This document shows positions 10,950-20,044 of a stretch of 64,000 nt of DNA, in pieces (within the stretch, counting starts at the first letter, position 1; each line of letters starts with the position of its first letter). The translations under genes were made by a program, and so were the position numbers. The notes under the pieces were generated by a model that saw only the letters and a program-made list of their open reading frames with translations, was not told where the DNA came from and searched no databases. The DNA is from Phytophthora sp. 'mugwort' (taxonomy: Eukaryota; Oomycota; Peronosporomycetes; Peronosporales; Peronosporaceae), in assembly GCA_033558025.1 (NCBI GenBank), contig JAUCEF010000004.1:3100001-3164000 (forward strand). The letters are read 5' to 3'.

Positions 10950-12470
10950 TTAGAGAGTTTCGAGAGACTCATCAGTGGCCTCATCAAGCACCGCTCTGCA
11001 TGCCAACATGGCGTTGGGGTCGCACAAGATGCTCACGGGTAAACTGCCCTGGAATTGCAGCTGTTCCTTGCTAGTAGGACCGAATTCGTACGTATTGGAG
11101 CCTTGGACTCGCATAGTGCATTCCATAGCTTTCTGTAACGACAGGAACGCGTCGTTAATTTGGTCACTCGTCAACGATGTGAACGCACGCTCCACACCAG
11201 ACACCAACTCTGTAAGCCCCGAGACTGGTGTGCTAAGTGAAGGAGGTGGCGACGTTCTTAACGCTGTCTGGATGGCCTTGAAAAGAGCGCTATCCATCAC
11301 AGTGAAGTCCGGAGAATACGGCGGGAGATTCTGCAGCTGAATATTCCAGCCATCCTTCCGTCCTTCCTCCGCAAACATCGCATCACCTGAACATCGAATC
11401 TTGGCGCTGTCTTGCTGAATGTAAATGGGCCCTTGCATGAGATGCACCGGCATCTTGTGTCGAATTGCCGGGACAATCAGTGCCGTGATCATCCGCTGTA
11501 CGTCCTCTTTCGTCACTGTCTCCAACGGGACAACCGTCTGCTCTGGCTCTTGCTGCGAGAGCTTCATACCCGCCTCCATCACTGACAATTGCGCTTGCGT
11601 TTCTTGTCGTACAAACGGCCAGGTGCCTATTTTGCCGTCAAAGTGTTCGTTCTTTTGCGGGTCCCACTGCGGACGCGTCACCGCCGCCATGAACATGACC
11701 TTCGTCTTCCTATCTCTTGGGAGCGAGAACCATTTCATGTTGATATGAACGACGTTGTACATATCGTCAAAGAGTCCATTGGCTCGGACTTTCTCGGCGC
11801 AATATCGGAGCCGCTCGATCTTGTTCTTGTCTGTGAGCGACGGCTTAATCGAGTTGATACTCGGACTCCCGTCCTCCTTCAGCAGCTCGTACAGCGTCGT
11901 CTTGGGGATGCCGACCGCCGTAGCTAGCGCACGGATAGAACCGCGCTGAGCCAGCGGAATCTCCTTAACGCGCTCCAGCTCCGCGGACCAGTCGCGCTTC
12001 CGCCGACCGCGGCGTCCGACCTTCCGTGACGCGACGTCGCACACCTCGTCACCGTTCTCCAGACTCTGCACTGCGCGCTTCCAGAGCCTCGAGACGGTAC
12101 GGCGGTCCACCCCGAACTCAGCGGCTGCATCGGTGACGGCGTGGCGCGCCAGCTTGGTGGTGCCGTCGACTCTTCGCTTCATGAGAAAGTCAAGCATGGC
12201 GCGGCGCTCGTCATACGTCAAGTTTCTACTACCGCGCTCCTTCCAGGCTCTAGTCTTCTTGTCAGAGGGGCTGGAGATCTCGACCGCGACGCTGGACGTC
12301 TCCGCGACGGACAGAAGCGGCTCCGATCTGGGCTCAGGCGTGGGCAACTCGGCCATGCTGAGACTTGGATTGTGGGTGGAGGAGACAGTTCGGACTGGAC
12401 GCAACCAGTCTTCGCCGCTCTTACTGGCTGAAAAGACGGAATTCATGCCCCCACAGTATGGTCCACACAT
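10950..12470 (-). CDS. Mariner (plant-type MLE) transposase-derived gene, copy A, catalytic site degenerate
   Basis: Intact single-exon ORF, 506 residues from the ATG at 12470 (ATGs at 12446 and 12356 are alternatives). The order of domains is that of plant-type mariner-like transposases: a helix-turn-helix with RNLTYDERRAMLDFL and DRRTVSRLWKRA, a second HTH with RGSIRALATAVGIPKTTLYELL, then the DDE core (VMFMAAVTRPQWD, FDGKIGTWPFV, IYIQQD, PYSPDFTVMD). The first catalytic Asp of the usual VVHIDEKW motif is Asn (VVHIN, codon 11739-11741), the HIDEKW Glu is also lost, and the D-to-D spacing is 38 instead of 39 residues. No terminal inverted repeats were seen in the flanks. A long intact ORF with a dead active site implies domestication as a DNA-binding protein (inference). 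It starts only 74 bp after the stop of copy B. Confidence 0.85.
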   Translation of the reverse strand: MCGPYCGGMNSVFSASKSGEDWLRPVRTVSSTHNPSLSMAELPTPEPRSEPLLSVAETSSVAVEISSPSDKKTRAWKERGSRNLTYDERRAMLDFLMKRRVDGTTKLARHAVTDAAAEFGVDRRTVSRLWKRAVQSLENGDEVCDVASRKVGRRGRRKRDWSAELERVKEIPLAQRGSIRALATAVGIPKTTLYELLKEDGSPSINSIKPSLTDKNKIERLRYCAEKVRANGLFDDMYNVVHINMKWFSLPRDRKTKVMFMAAVTRPQWDPQKNEHFDGKIGTWPFVRQETQAQLSVMEAGMKLSQQEPEQTVVPLETVTKEDVQRMITALIVPAIRHKMPVHLMQGPIYIQQDSAKIRCSGDAMFAEEGRKDGWNIQLQNLPPYSPDFTVMDSALFKAIQTALRTSPPPSLSTPVSGLTELVSGVERAFTSLTSDQINDAFLSLQKAMECTMRVQGSNTYEFGPTSKEQLQFQGSLPVSILCDPNAMLACRAVLDEATDESLETL

Positions 12471-12544
12471 TGCAACTTCAACATCGGATTTATTCAGAAC
12501 GAGAATTAATACATGACAATAATTGCCACAAAAACGGAATTTGT

Positions 12545-13981
12545 TCACTCGTGCGAGACATTAAGGATGGTCTGACATGCCAGTAACGCTTCACGCTTGC
12601 ACAGCACACTGACTGGCAGACTCCCGCTGTGCTGCAAACTCTTCTTGGTCGCGTTTTCTTGCGACTCAAAGTCATTTGAGCCACCCGCCAGCATGATACA
12701 CTCCATCGTCTTTTGTAACGACAGGAACGCATCGTTAATCTGTCGCGTAGGGACTGCGGCAAACGCGCCCTCCACGCCAGCGATCAGCTCTCCTACAGGG
12801 CCCAGTTGCGTAGCGACATTGCGAACTTGCGTCATGTCTGGATAAATACTCTTGAGGAATGTGTGGTTTAACACAACAAGCTCTGGACTGTAGGCTGGCT
12901 GGTATTGCACTTGAATGTCCCAGCCGTCCGCCCTGCCGTGCTCTGCAACCACGGGGTCATCAGGTGTTAATCGCACCTGCTGGTTATCTAACTGGATGAA
13001 GAGCGGCCCATTACGCAGCGAGCTAGGCATCTTCATTTTGATCGCTGGGATGACGTAGTTGATAATCATGGTCTGAATCTCCTTCTTGGTGATCGTCTCG
13101 AGCACGCGAAACACACGTCCGACTTGTGATGCTGCTTGGTCCCAAGGTAACATATTGGCCTCGGAATATGTTCCAAAGGCCGGTTGAACCATTATAAACG
13201 GCCAGACACCAAGCTTGCCATCAAACTGCTGACGACGCTCACGATCCCATTGAGGTCGAGCAACAGCAACCAGGAACATGACCTTCGTCTTCTTCGCGTC
13301 GCGGCTGCTTGGTAGTGCGCACCACTTGGTGTTAATGTGCACCACGTTGAACATGTCGTCGAACACGCCATTGGGCTGCATCTTGCTTAAGCAGAACCGC
13401 AGTCGCTCTCGTTTATTCTTATCAGATAGTGCCGGTTTAATAGCATTAGCGATCGTTGGCTTGGCCTCGGAGCTGGACTCGTGTTGATCCTCTGCAGTGG
13501 CAAGTGGGATGCCGACAGAGTCTTCGTTCCGCAGTAGACGGAAGAGCGTCGTGCGTGGGACACCCACAGCCGTCGACAGCGCTCGGAGCGATCCACGCTG
13601 GCTTAACGGGAGCTGCTTCACCCGCTCCAAAGCGGCCGAGTAGTCCTTCTTCTTGCGTCCGCAGTTGCCGCGCTTCTTGGACAACACTTGCTTCATCACG
13701 ACATCAGCGGGCGCCCCCGCATCTATCGCCGTCTTCATGAGGTTCCATATGCGCGAGACGGTGTTGCGATGCACCTGGAATTTATCTACAGCAGCGGTGA
13801 TGACGGCGCGGGGCAGGCGAGCCTCGCCCTGGCTGTGCTTGAGCAGGAAGTCGGCCATGAGGAGGCGCTGGTCGTCCGTCATGTTGGGCTTGTGACGCCC
13901 TTGCGCCTTTTCCTCCAGTGGCATTTCAGGCGGGTTACTGACATCGCCCGACATCTGGGCGTCTGGCAGGAAGACCGACAT
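12545..13981 (-). CDS. Mariner (plant-type MLE) transposase-derived gene, copy B, catalytic site degenerate
   Basis: Intact 478-residue single-exon ORF, paralogous to copy A along its whole length. It has the same HTH (MTDDQRLLMADFL, VHRNTVSRIWNL), a second HTH (RGSLRALSTAVGVPRTTLFRLL), the RLRFCLSKM segment and the DDE core. Two catalytic positions are lost: the first Asp is Asn (VVHIN, codon 13331-13333), the same replacement as in copy A, and the third Asp in the VLD motif is Asn (VVLN). The middle Asp (FIQLDN) remains. Codon use looks like the neighbouring host genes. It lies head to head with DPM3, with 161 bp between starts, and runs in tandem into copy A. Function is unknown; sequence-specific DNA binding is the reasonable guess. 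Confidence 0.86.
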   Translation of the reverse strand: MSVFLPDAQMSGDVSNPPEMPLEEKAQGRHKPNMTDDQRLLMADFLLKHSQGEARLPRAVITAAVDKFQVHRNTVSRIWNLMKTAIDAGAPADVVMKQVLSKKRGNCGRKKKDYSAALERVKQLPLSQRGSLRALSTAVGVPRTTLFRLLRNEDSVGIPLATAEDQHESSSEAKPTIANAIKPALSDKNKRERLRFCLSKMQPNGVFDDMFNVVHINTKWCALPSSRDAKKTKVMFLVAVARPQWDRERRQQFDGKLGVWPFIMVQPAFGTYSEANMLPWDQAASQVGRVFRVLETITKKEIQTMIINYVIPAIKMKMPSSLRNGPLFIQLDNQQVRLTPDDPVVAEHGRADGWDIQVQYQPAYSPELVVLNHTFLKSIYPDMTQVRNVATQLGPVGELIAGVEGAFAAVPTRQINDAFLSLQKTMECIMLAGGSNDFESQENATKKSLQHSGSLPVSVLCKREALLACQTILNVSHE

Positions 13982-14142
13982 CGGTATGCAGAGAATGGTA
14001 CGGTTATCACCATCTATTTGGGACAGTTTCGTCTCAGCGAATCAGGAGTCGGGAAACGGAATTTCGTCCATTCACATTCGATTTATCGTTCCGAAAAGAA
14101 TGCAACATGATCTCTATCTCCTTCATTTACTAAGCTATCGCG

Positions 14143-14421
14143 ATGCTCAAGTACCAGAAGTGGCTCGTTGCGTTCGCCGTGCTGCTCGCGCTGTGGCTGC
14201 TACTGCTGCGGTACGCGACCGACCACGTGCAGAATCCCCGTGTGCTGCAGGTGGTCACGGCGCTACCCATGTACGCACTCGTATCCTTCGGCGCCTACTC
14301 GTTGGCGGTGATCGCTTTGTCCGTCATGGCGGTACAGGACTTTCCCGAGGCGGCGACGGAGCTGGACCGGCAAGTGATAGAGGCCAAGGCCGACTTGATT
14401 AAGAAGGGGTTCAAGTTCTAA
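14143..14421 (+). CDS. DPM3: Dolichol-phosphate mannosyltransferase subunit 3
   Basis: 92 residues, the same size as human DPM3. DPM3 is an ER membrane protein that tethers the catalytic DPM1 and supports Dol-P-Man synthesis for N-glycans, GPI anchors and mannosylation. Two hydrophobic helices are visible (about residues 7-24 and 41-64), with the diagnostic YALVSFGAYSLAVIALSV second helix. The C-terminal cytosolic coiled segment has FPEAATELDRQVIEAKADL and ends in the conserved KKGFKF. An initiator-like CCATTCACATTCGATTT occurs about 70 bp upstream (near 14068-14085). Single exon. Confidence 0.93.
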   Translation: MLKYQKWLVAFAVLLALWLLLLRYATDHVQNPRVLQVVTALPMYALVSFGAYSLAVIALSVMAVQDFPEAATELDRQVIEAKADLIKKGFKF

Positions 14422-14988
14422 AATGGAGCGCTCGAGGCAGTAAGCCACGATTGTTGCAGGAGAAGAAGAAAGGAGGCTGACAGCACGACGACTGGCTGCT
14501 GCAGATGTACGATGAAAATTACAATCAATCGAGGACCGTCGTGATCGCAAGGAACCCAACTTTTAGTACTGTCGGTAATTTGGATCTACGCCGTCATCTT
14601 TGCTGTCTGCCGCGGTAGGAAAGAGAGTATCGGAAGCTCCAAGACAGTCACATGCTGCTTCGTGTCACGTGACAATTAGATTTAATCAATATGATGTGTC
14701 AAACACTAAATGCATTTAAATTTTGTTTCGCGTTGACCACACGAAACTGGCGTTGGGTGGATCGCGTTAGTTTCACAAGGCGCGGCCACAGCCAAAAAGA
14801 GCGCGGGATCTCAAGCCAGATTACACGGCGCGTAGGTGTGGCTAGCAAGCGGATATCGACCAGGGAAGACGGCGCGTTAGATTCTACGACGTCTCCTCTC
14901 TCGATAGCACCATAGCATTCCTATATTGGACAATTTTGGGCGCTAGTGCAAGCTTTAGAAGTGGCAGCACAGGAGCCAGTGATTAATT
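14422..14988. other. Intergenic region between DPM3 and TFIIB
   Basis: Holds the DPM3 3' flank and the TFIIB promoter region. An initiator-like GCATTCCTATATTGG occurs near 14916-14931, about 60 bp before the TFIIB start. No gene or repeat was recognised. Confidence 0.5.
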
Positions 14989-15915
14989 ATGGGAGGCGAG
15001 TGTGTGCCGGATCATTGCCGCGAGTGCGGAAGCAAGGACGTTGTGACGGATTTCAGCGCGGGCGATGTCGTGTGCCGCGGCTGCGGCATGATCCTCGGTG
15101 AGCGCATAATAGATGATTCCCCCGAATGGCGAACGTTTGCTAATGATGATCGGGGTGGTGACCCCGCTGCGAAATCCAGGGTCGGCGACGTCGCGGACGT
15201 GCGGCTGAACAGCCTCTCGCTGACCACGTATCTGGTCGACCCGAAGAAGGGCGGCGGGGGCGGTGACGGCGACCCGGGGCGCAAACACAAGCGTCCCAAC
15301 ATCTCGTCCGACAGTGCCAAAGTCAAGAGGATGCAGCGCAATATGACTCGAATCCAAGAAGTCGCTGACTACTTATCATTACCCAAGAAGATTGTGGAGA
15401 TCGCATTAGACGTGTACGCGGAAGCCGAGAAACAGGGCGTCAACATGCGAGGACCGGAACGAGAGAGTATGGCCGTGGCAGTGCTGTTTATCGCGTGCAG
15501 GAAGGCTGGGAATGCTCGATCACTGAAGGAATTTGAAGAAGCTTCGGGGATTCCGAAGCGTCGTATCGGCAAGTCCTTTATGAGCTTGCAGCGCCGCTTG
15601 GATCTTGAGGTGAAGCAGGCGACAACGGAAGAATATGTACAGCGCTTCTGCTCGAGGCTGGGGTTGCCTAACAAGACACAGACGATTGCACACGCTGTAG
15701 CGAAGAAAGCAGATAGCCTGGAGCTGTCGAATGGACAGCCTCCAGTTGCAGTGGCGGCTTCAGTGATCTACCTGGTTGCAGCATACACGAACGCCAAGCG
15801 GTCGATTCAGGAGATCAGCGACGTAACGATGATTGGCGAGAAGAGCATGAAGAGAGTGTGCAAGGAACTAAACAAGAGTCGTGTGGTGCTTTTCGAAGGC
15901 GTGGTGATGAGTTAG
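14989..15915 (+). CDS. Transcription initiation factor TFIIB
   Basis: Single exon, 308 residues, typical for TFIIB. This factor bridges TBP and RNA polymerase II and sets the start site. The N-terminal zinc ribbon has Cys10, Cys13, Cys29 and Cys32 (HCRECG and VCRGCG). The B-reader/linker follows (DSPEWRTF). Two cyclin folds then span about residues 115-205 (with MAVAVLFIACRKAG and GIPKRRIGKSF) and 210-300 (PPVAVAASVIYLVAAY). A Gly-rich insert (GGGGGDGD) sits in the linker. BRF and other TFIIB relatives are less likely given the short length and absence of a C-terminal extension. Confidence 0.95.
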   Translation: MGGECVPDHCRECGSKDVVTDFSAGDVVCRGCGMILGERIIDDSPEWRTFANDDRGGDPAAKSRVGDVADVRLNSLSLTTYLVDPKKGGGGGDGDPGRKHKRPNISSDSAKVKRMQRNMTRIQEVADYLSLPKKIVEIALDVYAEAEKQGVNMRGPERESMAVAVLFIACRKAGNARSLKEFEEASGIPKRRIGKSFMSLQRRLDLEVKQATTEEYVQRFCSRLGLPNKTQTIAHAVAKKADSLELSNGQPPVAVAASVIYLVAAYTNAKRSIQEISDVTMIGEKSMKRVCKELNKSRVVLFEGVVMS

Positions 15916-16386
15916 ACGACGACTACCGACCGTCAAGAGAGGCGTGATAGCAGTGCAGACTGGTGGCAATGACAACGAAAGAAGATTTCGTAAGGAAACA
16001 GGAAGGAGGGCCACCAGGCACTCAGGTTCGTATATATTTATAGGAGGCCACGTCACCTCCTATTTGCATGGTAAGACCAATCAAGATACTTCTTGAACAG
16101 TCCAAGAGTAGATCTCTGTCTGCTTGTTACCGCTTCCCGATTGTGTTTTCATCTGACTGACGTTTGACGCTATGCTTGTGCTCTTGTGTTTCTTGTTTCC
16201 AGGTCGCATGTAGGTAGACACATAGAGATATAATCAATAGAAGAACTGGATGACTGTGGCCATTATTGTATACTAATGTTATTGGTTGACGTCCAACACG
16301 ACGCACAGTTTTAGGGCGTATACTTGGGGCTATGCCTAGCCTGCTTGACCAACGAGGTAGCAGACAAGCGAAACTTGTTCTTGTTG
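15916..16386. other. Intergenic region, convergent 3' flanks of TFIIB and the GOLGA7/ERF4 gene
   Basis: Nothing beyond the presumed 3' UTRs of the two convergent genes was recognised. Short ORFs on both strands here have no family resemblance. Confidence 0.5.
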
Positions 16387-17032
16387 TCACTCGTACAATA
16401 GCTGAGCGATTTCTATCCAGGATGTGTGCGTCCGTTGACATCTTTTGAGACTCCAGACGATGCCACGATACAGTAACTCCTCTCGGTTGTTTAGCCGACG
16501 CAGCACCAGCTCCAAGTTGTCCGAGAGCTGCATCATTACAGAACATCTAAACTTTAGGTGCGATCATAAACCTAAATCTGAGACCATTTTGAATCTGTAC
16601 CTGTTTGGTGCATGGCTCCGAGAAGCAAAGCGACAACCCACACGTTGTAAAGCACCACAGATATCCGCAGCCATAGCATGGGATGCACGGGAAATAGTCG
16701 TCCACCGTCTGATTGAGTACGTCCACGCAAAATTTGAACTCTCGCCGAGATACTACGTACAGTTCAACCATACAAACCATCACCACAGTAAATACTGCTT
16801 CATCATGACAACAATGCAGTTCTTAACCTAGCAAATTTGAAATGTGCAGGCTGCTCCAAGCATGGAAATGCGAATCGGATCTTTGTTACTTACTGATCCC
16901 GTCCAGCGTCGCGGGAAACACGTCGTCGTATGCGGCCGAGTAGCCGCTCACTGTCTTCATGCCGGTCGCCTCCAGCCTGGCCAGCACCACGAGGTTGTGG
17001 CCTTCGCCCGGCACCAGCCACTCGGTGGACAT
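16387..17032 (-). CDS. Golgin A7/ERF4 family protein (palmitoyltransferase accessory subunit), three exons
   Basis: Exons on the minus strand are 17032-16894, 16752-16601 and 16527-16387, with introns of 141 and 73 bp (GTAAGT and GTACAG donors), giving 143 residues. The joined product shows the Golgin A7/ERF4 pattern: DDVFPATLDGIISRREFKFCVDVLNQ, which matches the family FPxxLxGxI..EF...V..IN motif, then a Cys-rich hydrophobic segment (PCIPCYGCGYLWCFTTCGLSLC), then LRRLNNREELLYRGIVWSLK. Family members partner DHHC palmitoyltransferases that modify Ras and similar proteins at Golgi or plasma membrane. The multiple cysteines may be palmitoylated. The gene is divergent from the RAD6 E2 (314 bp). 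Assignment rests on motif reading; no single exon is long enough to show it. Confidence 0.72.
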
Positions 17033-17346
17033 CCGCCTCGATGTTTGTCACTTGGCGATGATCCGATGCTAGTCAAACGAGCAGACGCCAGTGCCACGAA
17101 TCTTACGCCTATAGATACATATAGACAGACAGCCGCGATCTAAGTCAAAATAGCTTCAAGGTCGTTAAGTTCGCAGTAAAGCGCACTTAGTAAACCCTTG
17201 CCAATTCGTTTGAATCGGTATAGCCAGGAAGACCTTTTCTCGAATGTGTTCTTCCGGCCTTCCGTCACAGTCAAACCGAGTCCAAGACCACCGAGTCGAG
17301 CGCCGAGTCGTCGCTTAGCTCCTTTCTTCGCACACCTACAGCCACC
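17033..17346. other. Divergent intergenic region between the GOLGA7/ERF4 gene and the RAD6-type E2
   Basis: A 314-bp head-to-head spacer, presumably containing both promoters. No clear YCATTYY initiator was picked out on either strand. Confidence 0.5.
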
Positions 17347-17969
17347 ATGTCCACCGCCGCGCGCCGACGGTTGATGCGCGACTTCCGCAAGTTGCAGAAT
17401 GACCCGCCTTCGGGCGTGTCGGGCGCTCCCATGGACAACAACATCATGCTCTGGCAGGCCGTCATCTTCGGGTAACCTTGCGCCTCCCGACGTCGCATTT
17501 CCCATCATTCCTTCGTCTAATTGGACATTATTCGTGCTCTTATTATGGCAGACCGGACGACACGCCTTGGGAAGGCGGCACCTTCAACCTGACGCTTGAG
17601 TTTAGCGAAGATTACCCGAACAAGGCGCCGACCGTCAAGTTCATTACGAAAATGTTCCACCCTAACAGTACGCTGCCGCAATTTTCTCCGTATCTTGACG
17701 TTATTGTTGTTTGTTAGCTGACTGATGAGATGACTGTTGTTGTTGCAGTCTACAATGACGGACAGATCTGTCTGGACATCCTGCAGAACCAGTGGTCGCC
17801 GATCTACGACATCTCGGCCATCCTCACGTCCATCCAGTCGTTGCTGTGCGACCCCAATCCGAACTCACCGGCCAACTCGGAGGCCGCACGCCTCTTCCAG
17901 GAAAACCGACGGGAGTACAACCGTCGCGTGCGCGAGATCGTCGAGCAGAGCTGGCAGGCGATCGCGTAA
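17347..17969 (+). CDS. UBE2A: Ubiquitin-conjugating enzyme E2, RAD6/UBE2A type (three exons)
   Basis: Exons 17347-17471, 17552-17667 and 17749-17969 give 153 residues, one more than human UBE2A. RAD6 mono-ubiquitinates PCNA and histone H2B with RAD18 or BRE1 partners. The N-terminus [17 protein letters not shown] is close to identical to animal RAD6. The catalytic cysteine is Cys88 in DGQICLDIL, exactly the human position, preceded by the HPN motif (residues 78-80). The C-terminus [17 protein letters not shown] also matches, and the acidic tail of yeast Rad6 is absent. Introns are about 80 bp with GTAACC and GTACGC donors. Confidence 0.96.
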
Positions 17970-18371
17970 CAAGCTCGCTAGGGTTCATAGCAGCGTTGTA
18001 TGGCACTGCACAACTCGTCTTGCCTCTTTCTCCACTGCCGCATGGTGATGCAGGAGCGGAGTGTCTGCCATTCTTGTTGATGCGTTGTTTCTCTTTCCTT
18101 TATTTCCCGCTCCAAGTCGACTCGAGCCAGAGCCACAGATTACGTTGTGCATGACTGGAAACGAGCGTCATACAGCATAAAGTTACAGACAACGAGTGAA
18201 GATGCCAGGAGGATGAACAGCAAGATACGACACGGCCGAAGAAGCAGACATTTACGAAAACGGACCAGGAAGGATAGCGAAAACTAGGTCGGAATTGACA
18301 GATGCATGGAAGGAGAACCGAAAACTGAAAAATTAAAGAGAAGTAATACTCTTTGACTGCTAACTGGTTGT
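17970..18371. other. Convergent intergenic region, E2 and ARMC6 3' flanks
   Basis: 402 bp of presumed 3' untranslated sequence. No gene, repeat or structured element was recognised. Confidence 0.5.
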
Positions 18372-19928
18372 TTAGATGATCTTCAGAGCGAACGGTGCCT
18401 CCGCAGCGTCTTCGACGCTGTCGAGCAACTGATTAGACTGAGCTTGAACTGGATTAAAGCGTGGCTTGATCGTTGGCGCTTTGATTGACCCCGACGCAGC
18501 AGCAGAAGCCGCAGCCACACCAAAGGAAGACAACTGAATATCGCAGCCCAAGTCGCGCAATGCTGCGTAGGCTTCGTCACCGCAGCCGCGATACTTTTGT
18601 GCCTGACGAAGCAATGGCTCAATTTCTGGTTCATCATGCAAGAAGCGTGAACGTAGCTCTACGCTGCGTGCCACCATGTTGCGTACCGCCAGACTTGCTT
18701 GGCGCAAGACAGCGACGTCACGGCTGTGAGCCTGCATGGCTCGTGAAATTTGCCGAACAGCTCCGAGCTCGACTAGCGCACGACTATTCTCAGGCGAGCG
18801 GAGAGCAATGGCAGCTAGCGTCGCACACGCGTTTTGCTGGATGAAGGCATCGGCCTCGTGTCGCCGCATGATCAGCAACGTTCGCTCGATACCTCCAGAC
18901 TGCAGAATTGCACACTTCAGATCATCCGCAGCCGCCACATTCCTGAAAACGGTAATACAACGTTTGGTAACAGGCGCGCTGTGCTCATAGGCTTGCATGA
19001 CGTCTTGGACGGTAGTTAAACCATCGAGATCGGCGATCTTCTGGCAGTTTTCCTCTGTCACGGCAAGCTGCTTGAGTACTGCAAGCCAATTGACGAGCAG
19101 ATCTGGCGACGCACTTGCTGTATGGTCGAGTCCGGCTTGACGCAGTACACTTAAACTATACGATATCAAGTCGCGCTCAGCGAAGGCTTTAATGGTATCT
19201 TGCGCCTGCGAGAACGTCGCGCGTGGATCGTCGTTGATAGTCAGCACCCTAAAGCACATCGCCAGTTGCTTTGACAGCACTTCGTTCTCCTTTGCTCGGT
19301 CCAAATGCTCACAAAGCGTCTCAACTCCACCTGACTTGGTGAAGTGTGCTTTGTTGCTCTCGTGCTTAACGCAAGCTGCCTTCACCAGCGCTAGAACTCG
19401 CACTACAGTCTCCTCATCTTCCCGCTGACGCTTCATCACTTGCACCATTCGTTGCATCCCTGCAACCCCCACAAAGTCCTGGTTGTCCCTATTCTCTGCG
19501 CACAGCAACACCAATAAGTCGCTACAAGAGACCACCACCGCGACGGAGTCAGCGTCTAGTAACGTCAGGAGCGTGTCCACAGCGTCGTTACGTCCCGCCA
19601 CCACACGAGCCTCCTGGACCTCCTCGCAGACACCCTGCAGCTCAGCAATAAGGCTCAGCACTCGATCCTGTCCGCTCTTGTACTTTGAGAGCTTCTGCAG
19701 CTCCGAGATTAGCCGCTTCAGCCGCGCAGGCAGCGACTCCTGCCCGTCGGCCGTCTGCGCCGCGCCGCTCTTAATAATATTGCACAGGTCCACGCCCTGC
19801 GACTCAAACTGCTGCACGGCGTCGGCCACCGCTTCGTCTAGCGACATGTCGAATTCCTCCACATTCTCGGCCACGCACTCGTCGAACGTCTCCTGCGAGA
19901 TCTGCTTACGCGCTGCAGCGGACACCAT
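18372..19928 (-). CDS. ARMC6: Armadillo repeat-containing protein 6 homologue
   Basis: Single exon, 518 residues, close to the roughly 500 of animal ARMC6. The N-terminal family signature is clear: QISQETFDECVAENVEEFDM followed by a stretch ending QQFESQGVDLCNI. Armadillo-type helical repeats fill the rest, with the late family motif ENSRALVELGAVRQI and the terminal YAALRDLGCDIQL. ARMC6 is a widespread but poorly characterised cytosolic scaffold, found in most ciliated and non-ciliated eukaryotes. It is head to head with the VMA22-like gene, with only 116 bp between start codons. Confidence 0.92.
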   Translation of the reverse strand: MVSAAARKQISQETFDECVAENVEEFDMSLDEAVADAVQQFESQGVDLCNIIKSGAAQTADGQESLPARLKRLISELQKLSKYKSGQDRVLSLIAELQGVCEEVQEARVVAGRNDAVDTLLTLLDADSVAVVVSCSDLLVLLCAENRDNQDFVGVAGMQRMVQVMKRQREDEETVVRVLALVKAACVKHESNKAHFTKSGGVETLCEHLDRAKENEVLSKQLAMCFRVLTINDDPRATFSQAQDTIKAFAERDLISYSLSVLRQAGLDHTASASPDLLVNWLAVLKQLAVTEENCQKIADLDGLTTVQDVMQAYEHSAPVTKRCITVFRNVAAADDLKCAILQSGGIERTLLIMRRHEADAFIQQNACATLAAIALRSPENSRALVELGAVRQISRAMQAHSRDVAVLRQASLAVRNMVARSVELRSRFLHDEPEIEPLLRQAQKYRGCGDEAYAALRDLGCDIQLSSFGVAAASAAASGSIKAPTIKPRFNPVQAQSNQLLDSVEDAAEAPFALKII

Positions 19929-20044
19929 CCTGTTAAAAGTATATTAACGGTGGAAGGTTGCCGTTATTGCAATATTTACTACTTTACTGAAATATTTCGA
20001 GCTGACACGACAAAATTTCACTTGCACAAGATCGGAGACGAAAG

